DNA of 64,000 nucleotides. It comes from Nostoc sp. PCC 7107 (lineage in GTDB: Bacteria; Cyanobacteriota; Cyanobacteriia; Cyanobacteriales; Nostocaceae). Position 1 is the stretch's first letter. Each line of letters opens with the position of its first letter. The DNA is taken from assembly GCF_000316625.1 (NCBI RefSeq), contig NC_019676.1, positions 1,475,001 to 1,539,000 on the forward strand, read 5' to 3'. A program made the position numbers and the translations under genes. Under the pieces are notes generated by a model. That model saw only the letters and a program-made list of their open reading frames with translations. It did not search any database and had not been told where the DNA came from. Positions 25,602 through 34,465 of this stretch are shown in pieces.

Positions 25602-26375
25602 TTACCACACTTGCCAAGGAGCTTTACCACTTTGCCATAGGTCTTCGAGATAATTTTTATCGCGTAAGGTATCCATTGGTTGCCAAAAACCATTATGTCT
25701 AAAAGCAGATAACTGTTCCATATCAGCCAGCTTTTCTAATGGTTCTTTCTCCCAAATGGTGGTGTCATCCGCAATTAAATCAATAACTTCTGGTTCTAGA
25801 ATAAAATAACCACCATTTACCCAAGCACCATCACCATCGCGTTTTTCTCGGAAGCTGGTGATTTTAGTTTGCTCTTGTTCTAAGGAAATAGCACCAAAAC
25901 GTCCGGCTGGTTGTACGGCGGTGAGTGTGGCTAATGTCTTTTGCTGTTGGTGAAATTTAATTAGCTCGGTGATATTTACATTACTAACACCATCACCATA
26001 AGTGAAACAGAAAGTATCATTGCCTACATGTTCAACAACTCGTTTTAAGCGTCCCCCAGTCATAGTTTTATCACCTGTATTCACTAAGGTGACGCGCCAA
26101 GGTTCTGCATAACCAGAATGCACATTCATTTGGTTAAAACGCATGTCAAAAGTTACATCTGACATGTATAAAAAGTAGTTAGCAAAATACTCTTTAATGA
26201 CGTAACCTTTGTAACCACAACAAATAATGAAATCATTAATGCCGTGGGCAGAATAAGTTTTCATAATATGCCAAAGAATTGGCTTACCACCAATTTCAAC
26301 CATCGGCTTGGGCTTGATACTGGTTTCTTCACTGAGGCGTGTACCAAGTCCACCAGCCAAAATCACCGCTTTCAT
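25602..26375 (-). CDS. rfbF: glucose-1-phosphate cytidylyltransferase (RfbF)
   Basis: The 257-residue product has the full family signature [20 protein letters not shown] then [18 protein letters not shown], with [12 protein letters not shown] and [13 protein letters not shown] further on. The enzyme makes CDP-glucose from glucose-1-phosphate and CTP. GAGG stands at normal distance from the ATG at 26375. It is the first gene of the minus-strand island, as alr2825 is in Anabaena (from memory). The closing segment [18 protein letters not shown] is typical for the family. CDP-glucose is the entry to CDP-deoxysugars, which fits the epimerase and RfbC-like genes downstream. Confidence 0.93.
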   Translation of the reverse strand: MKAVILAGGLGTRLSEETSIKPKPMVEIGGKPILWHIMKTYSAHGINDFIICCGYKGYVIKEYFANYFLYMSDVTFDMRFNQMNVHSGYAEPWRVTLVNTGDKTMTGGRLKRVVEHVGNDTFCFTYGDGVSNVNITELIKFHQQQKTLATLTAVQPAGRFGAISLEQEQTKITSFREKRDGDGAWVNGGYFILEPEVIDLIADDTTIWEKEPLEKLADMEQLSAFRHNGFWQPMDTLRDKNYLEDLWQSGKAPWQVW

Positions 26376-26637
26376 GTAATTACCTCGGAGATTTGTAGGG
26401 AATTATTATTTAGAATTGCTTGAGATGAAGAGGATGCACTTGGTTTGAGAAAAATCGTCTTACTTTGTTTTTCTCCGTCAATAATCTAACTATAATTTTT
26501 GCTACTTGTATGAAGTAAAAGTAAATTAAAATCTTTTATGTGTGAAAGGTTTATGAATAATTTTTACACGTAAAATATTATCACTTAAATAAATATAAAT
26601 GTTACCAAATAAATTATCAGGATTATATTTTATAACC
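26376..26637. promoter_or_regulatory. probable promoter region of the HEP-type island
   Basis: An A/T-rich, gene-free 262 bp immediately upstream of rfbF, ending at the target duplication of a MITE. Since every gene from rfbF to 1290 runs the same way, this must hold the first promoter. No clear -35/-10 pair or GTA-N8-TAC site is evident by eye. Confidence 0.5.
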
Positions 26638-26849
26638 CAATACGGTTCAGATAAGAAAACTAAATCACGACAAAACCAAAAAATAATTACTCAACCAAAA
26701 ACGAAAGAATTATTTTGCCGGGGGTTTGGGGGACGCAACCGTCACCCAATCGGGGGCTTGGGGGAGAATCCACCAAATCTTACTTCTTATCTGAATAGGT
26801 AAGCAGAAATTGAGAAATCAACTCTCATTACCTTAACTGAACCGTATTG
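26638..26849. mobile_element. MITE-like element with 13-bp inverted ends and 10-bp target duplication
   Basis: The ends CAATACGGTTCAG (26638-26650) and CTGAACCGTATTG (26837-26849) are exact inverted copies; similarity continues a few bases inwards (ATAAG / TTAAGG). The flanks TTTTATAACC at 26628-26637 and 26850-26859 are identical direct repeats, a clean target-site duplication. The 212-bp interior has no gene-like ORF (a 67-codon frame there is element sequence) and includes G-rich blocks shared with 63631-63690. Confidence 0.85.
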
Positions 26850-26962
26850 TTTTATAACCCTGATATTACTTACGTTTAACTATAGTAATACAATAATTTA
26901 TTACTAATTCATTAGTAATAAAATTTACTTGTACAAAGATTATTTTGTAAAAATTTAGAAGC

Positions 26963-26999
26963 TTAAATCCCCGACTTCTTCAAGAAGTCGGGGATTTAA
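26963..26999 (-). terminator. 18-bp perfect hairpin after the kinase gene
   Basis: TTAAATCCCCGACTTCTT (26963-26980) and AAGAAGTCGGGGATTTAA (26982-26999) are exact complements around one base. It is 43 bp past the stop of the kinase-TPR gene and nearly identical in core to the hairpin at 42537. Confidence 0.7.
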
Positions 27000-27041
27000 T
27001 TGTTAAATAATCAAGAGATACTATTGACTCTTGACCACTCC

Positions 27042-29222
27042 CTAATTTGTCCCGATATTACCCCAAGTACTAGAACTTTGCAGTAAAGCGTTACATTGAC
27101 TTTCAATGATCACACACATACTGCTAAGTGCCTGCTGGTAGTTTTCGGTATCTTCTTGTTCCAAGGCGAGTTTAGCGGCTAATTGTAAATCTTCGACAGC
27201 TTCGTGATTGTTTTTGGCGGCTTCTTTACCACCGTATTGGGCGATTTCATAACGAACCATACCGCGTTTGAGATATACTTTTGCCAGTTTTTCGTTCAGT
27301 TGTAATGCTTGGTCAAAGTCGGCGATCGCTTTTTGGTATTGTTGAGCGTAATCGGTACTATATTGAGCCATTTGATAGTACACTGAACCACGCTGAAAAT
27401 AGGCTTCGGCTTTGGAGGCGTTGAGTTTAATTGCCTCTGAGAAATCTCCGATGGCTTGTTGAAACTCTTTGATAGATTCACCGCTATACTTAGCTATCTG
27501 CGCCCGAACAATACCTCTTCTGATATATGCTTCGGCTTCTTTAATGTTGAGGCGGATGGCATTGTTAAAATCTGCGATCGCTAAATGATATTCTCGATCT
27601 GGATCATTGCTATACTCAGCCAGCATATAGCGAGCGTTACCGCGATTCACTAAAGCTTTGACTTCCTGCGGATTGATTTGCAAAGCTTTGGAATAGTCTG
27701 TTAATGCCCCTTCATAGTCTTTGAGATTGTAACGAGCATTACCTCGATTAATAAAAGATTTGGCGTATTTTGGTTCTTCTTGGATGGCTTTAGTAAAGCT
27801 TTCGACTGCTTGCTTATAGTCGCGCACTTGGTAAGCAGCGTGGCCTTGTTTATAATAATCTGCAAACTGGAGAGCTTGATGACTAGGTTTAGAACTTGCC
27901 ATCAATGTCTGTTGGGTGTAGGTATTCTGTGACACAAATGGACGGGTGAATTTCACCATCACATCTAAATAACCCAACATCCCCAAACCCAGACAACCTA
28001 AAACTACGGGGTAAAGCTTTGATATTTTGCGCCGCTGATAAGGAAAATAGCTAGGCTGATTGTTTGGTTGCCAAGAATTTGCACGGGCAAATGACATGGC
28101 AGGCTGTGGTATGCGTGCAGGCTGATTATAGCGCCTTGTGGGAATGGTACGTGGTTTGAGATGTTCTTTATTTTCAATTGCCCGCTGTGATGGAAAAGGA
28201 TCACGTCCGCCTAAGCGCAAAGAACGCTCACACCAAGGGCAGCTGTGCAGGTGATTACTATAGCGATGCTGGGGATTGGTGGTGCAAGTAATCAGGGCAT
28301 CTTCGGCTTCGGTTAGGGCAGAGAGCCAAGTTTGGGCATTTGGGCGTAACTGGGGATTGTTGTGTCCGGCTTCAAAACACTGGACAAATAATTCCCGCAA
28401 GCTAGGATGTAGCATTTCCCAAGGTGGTGCAATGGGAGTTGGTAGGTAAGGAACTTGACGGTGTTGGCTGTAGGTAAAATGTCCGGCGGCGATGCGGGCT
28501 TCGTAAGCTGGTGGTTCGGCAGTGCCTTGAAAAATTCCAGAAAAAGGATGTGTACCTTCCATTAATAATTGGAAGATGATCACTGCCAAGCCAAAAACAT
28601 CGTGGGTAATTGCGCGATCGTGTTGGGCAAAGACTTTATTTTGCAATTCTGGTGGAGTAAACTCAGCTTTGCCCACCCCACAGCGGTAGACAAGATTGTT
28701 TTTTAAATCTGGCACTTGGAAAGAGTCAGTATCTACCAAACTCACCAGTGCAGTGTCGCTAACTAAGATGTTGGACTCGTTGACATCACCCACGCAATAA
28801 CCACTACTGTGCAAAGCCGCAAAAGCTGCCGCTAAATTCCGCGCTGTACGAACTAAATATTGATAGTTAAATAAAGGGCAGTGTTGGCGACGGGTTCTAG
28901 GGTTGTAAAAATCGATGATTGGTCGCATTCCCCGAATCCGAGGCATGATGAAACCAATAATGCTTTTGCTTCCATCTGCCGTTTTGATTAGCTCTTGTGG
29001 CCAAGCAATGGAAATATGCCCCAAATTAGCTGTGGGGTTTTCTGGTGGATTAGCCAGCATCGCTTGCAGTTTTTTAGCGTGATTGGCTGTGGGTTTGTGA
29101 TAAACCTTAGCCACTAAATCGCCATCAGATGGCACTGCATACACACAGGCTTCACCACCTCGTCCTAAGCTAACGCTGAGGTTGATAATTTCTGGCTGGG
29201 GAAGACAACGTAGTACCTTCAT
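27042..29222 (-). CDS. protein kinase-TPR membrane protein (TerY-P triad kinase)
   Basis: The 726-residue product begins with an atypical Hanks-type kinase: glycine loop LGRGGEACVY (19-28), lysine 39 in LVAKVY, catalytic loop GDVNESNIL (145-153) in place of HRDxKxxN, and DTD (164-166) in place of DFG, then a PPE segment (190-192). A Cys/His cluster (C313, H326, C328, C331) resembles a zinc ribbon. A membrane helix (about 402-421) is followed by five or so TPR units (about 455-690), which would lie outside the cytoplasm. It ends an operon with PP2C and VWA genes, the known kinase/phosphatase/TerY-like triad. The substrate is unknown. Confidence 0.82.
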   Translation of the reverse strand: MKVLRCLPQPEIINLSVSLGRGGEACVYAVPSDGDLVAKVYHKPTANHAKKLQAMLANPPENPTANLGHISIAWPQELIKTADGSKSIIGFIMPRIRGMRPIIDFYNPRTRRQHCPLFNYQYLVRTARNLAAAFAALHSSGYCVGDVNESNILVSDTALVSLVDTDSFQVPDLKNNLVYRCGVGKAEFTPPELQNKVFAQHDRAITHDVFGLAVIIFQLLMEGTHPFSGIFQGTAEPPAYEARIAAGHFTYSQHRQVPYLPTPIAPPWEMLHPSLRELFVQCFEAGHNNPQLRPNAQTWLSALTEAEDALITCTTNPQHRYSNHLHSCPWCERSLRLGGRDPFPSQRAIENKEHLKPRTIPTRRYNQPARIPQPAMSFARANSWQPNNQPSYFPYQRRKISKLYPVVLGCLGLGMLGYLDVMVKFTRPFVSQNTYTQQTLMASSKPSHQALQFADYYKQGHAAYQVRDYKQAVESFTKAIQEEPKYAKSFINRGNARYNLKDYEGALTDYSKALQINPQEVKALVNRGNARYMLAEYSNDPDREYHLAIADFNNAIRLNIKEAEAYIRRGIVRAQIAKYSGESIKEFQQAIGDFSEAIKLNASKAEAYFQRGSVYYQMAQYSTDYAQQYQKAIADFDQALQLNEKLAKVYLKRGMVRYEIAQYGGKEAAKNNHEAVEDLQLAAKLALEQEDTENYQQALSSMCVIIESQCNALLQSSSTWGNIGTN

Positions 29223-29279
29223 GTTTAAGTCACAGTTAACGGGGGTTATATAAAAAGACCGAACTTGCAGAATCCTTGT

Positions 29280-30062
29280 TTATGTGCGGTTGAAGGCAGC
29301 AATAATTAGTGTTAAATCATCATCGGTACGTTGTGTAATCCGATCCGAACTTAAAAACCTCACCAGTTGCTCTTTAGCTAATGTCTTATCCTCCGCGTTT
29401 TCGATAAAGTCAAACAAAGGAAAAAAGAAGGGTTTGTGAGGTTCGCCAACAACCATGTTCAAAGCCAGCATTTGTAGTCCATCGGTGAGGATACCAACGT
29501 TGACTATTTCTTCACGCCATAATCTCATTTGTGCTGTATCTATAGCATCCAAGGAAGTCAAGAAAGTTGTTTCGTTGATATATTCTCCGTTATTGGGTAT
29601 GGTTAGCGCAATTAAACTTCCTTGACGATTTTTTGCGACTGCCATCCCGTCACCGATTTGGGCTGCTGCTACCATTTCTGGTGTGGCGATGGTGATGATT
29701 AAGGTAGTTGCCAAATCTTGGGGCTGTTGGTTACAGGCTGCGGCTTCTGTTTCTACTGCTTTTTTGGCAGCCAGCAAGGCATCACTTAACAAGGATTGTA
29801 CAACCAAGTCATCAGCTAAAAAAGCGCGAGAGACTTCTTTAATAGATAAATGTTCTACAGCTGCTTCGGTGGCTACCATTGCGCCAATTTTCCCCTGACT
29901 GGCAGAACCTGCGCCATCAGCTGCTGCGGCTACTAATATATTGTCTGGCAATAATTGCCAGTTGTGAGCATCCTGACACAGCTGCTTGTTTCTGGTGTGG
30001 CTGGTACCACATACAGATGCGGCGACTACCCGCCAATGATCAATCTGTTTTGATGTGTTCAT
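29280..30062 (-). CDS. PP2C-family protein phosphatase (TerY-P triad)
   Basis: The 260-residue product shows PP2C metal-binding motifs: D31 in LCQDAHN, ADGAGSASQGKIGA (48-61), IGDGMAVAKN in the middle, GILTDGLQML and the final TDDDLTLI acidic motif. It is a cytoplasmic, stand-alone phosphatase domain that should reverse phosphorylation by the neighbouring kinase. Gaps of 57 bp (to the kinase) and 73 bp (to the VWA gene) indicate one transcript. PP2C, VWA and kinase genes in this order are the TerY-P arrangement described in comparative genomics of tellurium-resistance systems. Confidence 0.85.
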   Translation of the reverse strand: MNTSKQIDHWRVVAASVCGTSHTRNKQLCQDAHNWQLLPDNILVAAAADGAGSASQGKIGAMVATEAAVEHLSIKEVSRAFLADDLVVQSLLSDALLAAKKAVETEAAACNQQPQDLATTLIITIATPEMVAAAQIGDGMAVAKNRQGSLIALTIPNNGEYINETTFLTSLDAIDTAQMRLWREEIVNVGILTDGLQMLALNMVVGEPHKPFFFPLFDFIENAEDKTLAKEQLVRFLSSDRITQRTDDDLTLIIAAFNRT

Positions 30063-30135
30063 AGATTCTTTGTCTGGGCTGGCTGTGTAATATTAAACCG
30101 CGATCGCCTCCGGCGGGGCTTCGCCCATCGCGCGA

Positions 30136-30810
30136 TTAAATGGAACCCCAGCCAATTGGCGGTAGTGCTACTTGTTCATCTACTTGGGAGTGGGAAACAG
30201 CCGCCATACTCGCTGACAACCACATAAACATTTCTACAAAGTTAAGTCCTCTCAGTTTGAGTGGTGTTCTTACAGCTAACTGATTTAGGGTTGTCATGTT
30301 GGCATTTTCCACACCCACTGAGAAAAAGGCTACGCGCTTATTGGCTTCGTCGCCTTGCACTCGCTGGGCGGCTTGGGCTACTAAATGCTCTTGTTCACCT
30401 TGGGGTTCGCCATCGGTAATCATAAATACCCACGGACGATAATAGGCAATGCCGTTAGCACGATACAAGGATTTGCGCTCTTGTACCATATCTAAGGCTT
30501 TATGAATTCCTGCGCCCATACTGGTGAGTCCTTGGGCTGTCAAAATCGGCGGGTTAAATAGATCCGCTGTCACAAAGTCTTGTATTACATTTACTTGGCT
30601 ATCAAAAGTAATAATAGCTACTTCTACACGCCGCGCTGCTAAGGAATTTTTGACTAATTCATCTTTTAAACTTAGCAAACCTTGATTTAATGCTTCGATG
30701 GCTTCGCCTTGCATTGAGCCAGATGTATCTAGTAATAACACGCAAGGACAACGAGGTTCGGGATTTTCCGCAAATTCTACTACTTCATCCAGGGTTAATG
30801 TATCTTGCAT
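30136..30810 (-). CDS. VWA-domain protein, TerY-like (TerY-P triad)
   Basis: The ATG at 30810 gives 224 residues; the open frame also has a TTG at 30837. The MIDAS motif is intact: LLLDTSGSMQG supplies DxSxS, with the acidic partner in MITDGEPQGE. The whole protein is one von Willebrand A domain, the size of TerY. In TerY-P systems it is thought to bind metal and act with the kinase and phosphatase as a stress-signalling unit. It is the first gene of the triad, with 1 kb of divergent intergenic DNA upstream. No other ter genes (terD, terC) are in the window. Confidence 0.85.
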   Translation of the reverse strand: MQDTLTLDEVVEFAENPEPRCPCVLLLDTSGSMQGEAIEALNQGLLSLKDELVKNSLAARRVEVAIITFDSQVNVIQDFVTADLFNPPILTAQGLTSMGAGIHKALDMVQERKSLYRANGIAYYRPWVFMITDGEPQGEQEHLVAQAAQRVQGDEANKRVAFFSVGVENANMTTLNQLAVRTPLKLRGLNFVEMFMWLSASMAAVSHSQVDEQVALPPIGWGSI

Positions 30811-30837
30811 AACTTTTTGTGTTATGTTATAGTCCAA

Positions 30838-31814
30838 AGCTTTATTTTCCTTTGTTCAAAGTATATAGTTTACTTTCCGGAGTCTAAAGGGGAATAACTA
30901 AATTTTTGGCGATCGCCAGATGAGTCTTCATGTAACTATTAAACAAATAATTTTCCCTAAATTCTCTACACATTTAATAAAGTTTTCATCAAGTTCCGTC
31001 TGAGAAACCAAAAATTTACGAAGAGTTCATGTTTCCGGCATTCACGGAACGACAAAGACTTATATAGGGCAAGTGATAGAGTATAATAAACATCAAAATT
31101 AGCCTAGATAAAAGTTTAAAGATTTCGTGTGAAATATATCATTTTTGTGCCAGACAAAAGTGTTAATTCATTCAAGTCCACCGTCCAAAAAACATTTAAA
31201 CTCGCTTTTCGCCATCATACTGAGTTGAACAAGTAAAATTTTTATTATTTTTTCATTTTCCTAGGGATTTCTCAGAAATAAATTATCTATCTTTTGAGGG
31301 ATGTGGTTCTCTCATCCTGAATCTAGTGTAATTGGGGAATTTTATATCAAAACAAAACTTGATATTTTTGCTTGGGCAGTTTCCTCAATTCTGTCTGTGC
31401 TGAATACTCCTGAACGAATTTTGTGTGTAGATACAGCAGGGAACAGAAAACGGGAAAAGAGTAACAGCTTTTGAGTGTATGGCTTGGTTCTGAAAATTTG
31501 TACCTCATTTGCCTGTCATTGGCTGTATTAATTAAACTAATGCTTCAACTGTTGATTGAGTAAAAATACTACCTTCAGCGCCCATATTTAGACATGGTAA
31601 TGAAACTTATGTTATTGGTGTTGCCTTTTTTATCTGAGTAGCGCATCAAATTGACTGAGTGATAACGATGATTTCCATAACCTTTAATATAGATTTATAT
31701 TCTTCTTTGAGAAAATAATTTTCTTGGAGACATATTAAAACTAATAAAGTAAAACATACATAAGCATCCAAATTTACATAAATTCTGTATAATTCTCTAA
31801 AACAATTTTTTAAA
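30838..31814. other. 977-bp divergent intergenic region
   Basis: A/T-rich DNA between the minus-strand TerY-like gene and the plus-strand PATAN response regulator. I see no credible ORF, MITE or strong hairpin. It must contain two divergent promoters and is longer than usual, so a non-coding RNA or a long leader to the regulator is possible but unsupported. Confidence 0.5.
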
Positions 31815-33206
31815 ATGCCTAATTTCGGTACATTTACAGTGTTACGTCCTTATAGTTTATTAAAACAACTATCTAATGGCATTGACACTACTTGTTTACA
31901 AGCCTTTAGTAACTTAGTTACTTGGTTGATTTATGTAGAACAGGGAGCCATAACTTATGCGACAAACTCTGTTGAACCTTTTGATAGGCTAGAACGTCAT
32001 CTACGCCGCCTCAATTTGCTCAGTAGCGAAACCCGCGTACAATTACGTATGTTCTTTGAACAAGAGTTGTTAAATTATGCCATTGCTGATAGCAGTGATT
32101 TATCAACTCAACCTGCTGATTACCAAGCAATTCATTGGCTAGTCAACGAAGGTTATCTGGATAATGCACAAGCTACAATCTTGATTCAAGAACTAGTCAA
32201 AGAAGTGATTGAATCATTTTTGTTAGTGAAAACAGGTACTTATGCTTTAAGTGATGCAACCCAAACACTGACAAAAATTTGTCGACTGGATGTAGAAAAA
32301 ACTTTAGAAATTTGCCAAATTCGCTTAAAAAATTGGCAATCTTTTACTCCCCAAATTTCTTCCCCTTACCAGCGTCCTTACCTGTTAATTAACAGTAAAC
32401 TAACCAGCAAAAATTTACCCAAACTACCGCCAGAATTAACTAATTGGATGAAAGGTTTTAGCCTTCGCCATCTGGCTGTAATTATGGATCAAGATGAAAT
32501 GCAACTGATTCAACATTTATACCCTCACATTGTACAAGGTGGGGTAATCATGCACGAACCAGATCCACCATTTGATCAGTTACCTAACTATAAGCCAGAA
32601 GCCACAACATCTTCTCGATATACAACAGCATTACTCAACAGACAATTCATTGATACGGTAGTAGAACCCAGTAACCTTAATGCTGAATCAGAAACGGCTC
32701 TGGCTGTAGAAGATTTTTCACTTGTAGTGCGATCGCTAAAAACTTCTCCACTATCAAGCCAAAATCTTCAGGAATTAATAATACTAAATACCATAAATTC
32801 CGCCCCTGAAAGAGTAACGACTAATACCGTAACTACCAAAAAGACTTATAAAATCATTTCTGTGGATGATAGCCCAACAATTCTCAAAGAAATTAGTCGG
32901 TTCTTGGAAAGTGAGAATTTTTCTGTAGTGACAATTGATGATCCACTCAAAGCGGTTATGTCGATTATTCGCCATAAACCAGACTTAATTTTGTTAGATC
33001 TGAATATGGCTGGAATTGACGGCTACGAATTATGCAAAATCATTCGGAATAATTCTTTCTTTAAACACACTCCAATTATTTTTGTTACAGGTAATAAAGG
33101 ACTGGTTGATAAAGTCAAAGCCCGATTAGTTGGAGCCTCTGGTTATTTAACTAAACCATTTACCCGTGCAGAATTACTCAAACTTGTGTTTATGCACTTG
33201 GCTTGA
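31815..33206 (+). CDS. PatA-type response regulator (PATAN domain plus REC)
   Basis: The 463-residue product has an N-terminal PATAN-like region (residues 1-240; FTVLRPYSLLKQLS, WLIYVEQGAITYATN), a variable linker, and a C-terminal receiver domain (345-463). The receiver is complete: acidic pair D351/D352 in SVDDSP, phospho-acceptor D395 in LLDLNMAGIDG, T425 in FVTGN and K447 in LTKPF. PATAN-REC proteins include PatA, which affects heterocyst pattern, and regulators of phototaxis; they lack a DNA-binding output domain. Membership of PatA itself cannot be claimed. No sensor kinase is adjacent. Confidence 0.85.
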   Translation: MPNFGTFTVLRPYSLLKQLSNGIDTTCLQAFSNLVTWLIYVEQGAITYATNSVEPFDRLERHLRRLNLLSSETRVQLRMFFEQELLNYAIADSSDLSTQPADYQAIHWLVNEGYLDNAQATILIQELVKEVIESFLLVKTGTYALSDATQTLTKICRLDVEKTLEICQIRLKNWQSFTPQISSPYQRPYLLINSKLTSKNLPKLPPELTNWMKGFSLRHLAVIMDQDEMQLIQHLYPHIVQGGVIMHEPDPPFDQLPNYKPEATTSSRYTTALLNRQFIDTVVEPSNLNAESETALAVEDFSLVVRSLKTSPLSSQNLQELIILNTINSAPERVTTNTVTTKKTYKIISVDDSPTILKEISRFLESENFSVVTIDDPLKAVMSIIRHKPDLILLDLNMAGIDGYELCKIIRNNSFFKHTPIIFVTGNKGLVDKVKARLVGASGYLTKPFTRAELLKLVFMHLA

Positions 33207-33315
33207 AAGGAGGCAGGAGGCAGGGGAAGAATGTTTACTCAGCACTCAAAACTCAAGATGAAATTAAAGGGCGATGTCCGCCGATAATACAGATGGTGCG
33301 TGATTGACAATCAAA

Positions 33316-34296
33316 ATGCAAATTAGTCGAGAAATATTCCTACCAACTATGGGTTGCGGAACTTGGGCGTGGGGAAACCAACTTCTGTGGGGATACAACG
33401 AAAGTATGGATGACCAGTTAAAAGCCGTTTTTAACTTGTGTGTCAGTAATGGTGTGACTTTATTTGACACAGGCGATTCTTACGGTACTGGCCGATTAAA
33501 TGGGCGCAGTGAGTTACTTTTAGGAAAGTTTTCTCAAGAATATCAGGGTTTAAATCAGGAAAATATTTGCATTGCGACAAAACTGGCTGCTTATCCTTGG
33601 CGATGGACGCGCCAGTCCATGATTAAAGCTTGTCAATCTTCTGCCAAACGCTTGGGTAAAAATGTCGATTTAGTGCAGATGCACTGGTCTACAGCCAATT
33701 ATGCGCCTTGGCAAGAAAAAGGTTTATTAAATGGTTTAGCTGATCTTTACGAACAAGGTTTAGTTAAAGGTGTTGGTTTATCGAATTACGGGCCAAGACA
33801 GCTAAAAATGGTGCATCAAAGATTTGCGGAACGAGGTGTACCGATTTCTACCTTGCAAGTGCAGTATTCTTTGTTGTCTACTTATCCGGTGACACAACTG
33901 GGATTGAAAGATGTGTGTGATGAATTAGGTATTAAACTGATTGCTTACAGTCCGTTGGCTTTGGGGATATTAACAGGTAAATATTCCGAGACAGGGACTT
34001 TTCCCAAAGGTGTGCGCGGGTTGTTATTTAGACAGTTATTACCTGGAGTGCGATCGCTGTTAACATCTTTAAAAGAAATAGCCCAATCTCGTGATAAAAC
34101 TATGTCACAAATAGCCATTAACTGGTGTATCTGTAAAGGGACTATTCCCATCCCTGGTGCAAAATCCCTCACCCAAGCGCAAGAGAATATTGGCGCTTTA
34201 GGTTGGAAACTCGACGCAGCAGAAATAGCAGAGTTGGATAAAGCCTCCGGAAGTACAGATAAAGTCATGGTACAAAATATTTTTCAGACTAAATAA
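33316..34296 (+). CDS. aldo/keto reductase
   Basis: I use the ATG at 33316 (MQISREIFLPTMGCGTWAWG); the frame opens at a TTG at 33304. The 326-residue product has the AKR (alpha/beta)8 signature with the catalytic tetrad visible: Asp and Tyr in FDTGDSYGTG, Lys in ATKLAAYPW and His in VQMHWST. NADPH-binding elements include GAKSLTQAQEN near the C-terminus. It reduces an aldehyde or ketone; the natural substrate is unknown. Upstream STRR-like GGAGGCA units lie at 33208-33224. The next plus-strand gene is another, unrelated-subfamily AKR. Confidence 0.88.
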   Translation: MQISREIFLPTMGCGTWAWGNQLLWGYNESMDDQLKAVFNLCVSNGVTLFDTGDSYGTGRLNGRSELLLGKFSQEYQGLNQENICIATKLAAYPWRWTRQSMIKACQSSAKRLGKNVDLVQMHWSTANYAPWQEKGLLNGLADLYEQGLVKGVGLSNYGPRQLKMVHQRFAERGVPISTLQVQYSLLSTYPVTQLGLKDVCDELGIKLIAYSPLALGILTGKYSETGTFPKGVRGLLFRQLLPGVRSLLTSLKEIAQSRDKTMSQIAINWCICKGTIPIPGAKSLTQAQENIGALGWKLDAAEIAELDKASGSTDKVMVQNIFQTK

Positions 34297-34465
34297 CGCT
34301 AAAAATAGTCTTTAGCACTCTTGTTCCACTCCCTATTCCCTATTCCCAACAAGTGACTTCATATACCTCTTCATCAATCCTCTTCTCCTTCAACAGTTAG
34401 ATGCAGCCTAATTTGTCCAATGCAAAGCTATGAGGATGTAATAGTTTGATTTCAAGGATTCACTT

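Noticed and set aside
26599-26802. 67-codon ORF near the HEP promoter
   Set aside because: It reads from the flank into the MITE and its G-rich repeat; no coding character.
27042-30810. Kinase/phosphatase/VWA triad as a phage-defence system
   Set aside because: The TerY-P triad is better explained as stress signalling; no defence effector lies next to it.
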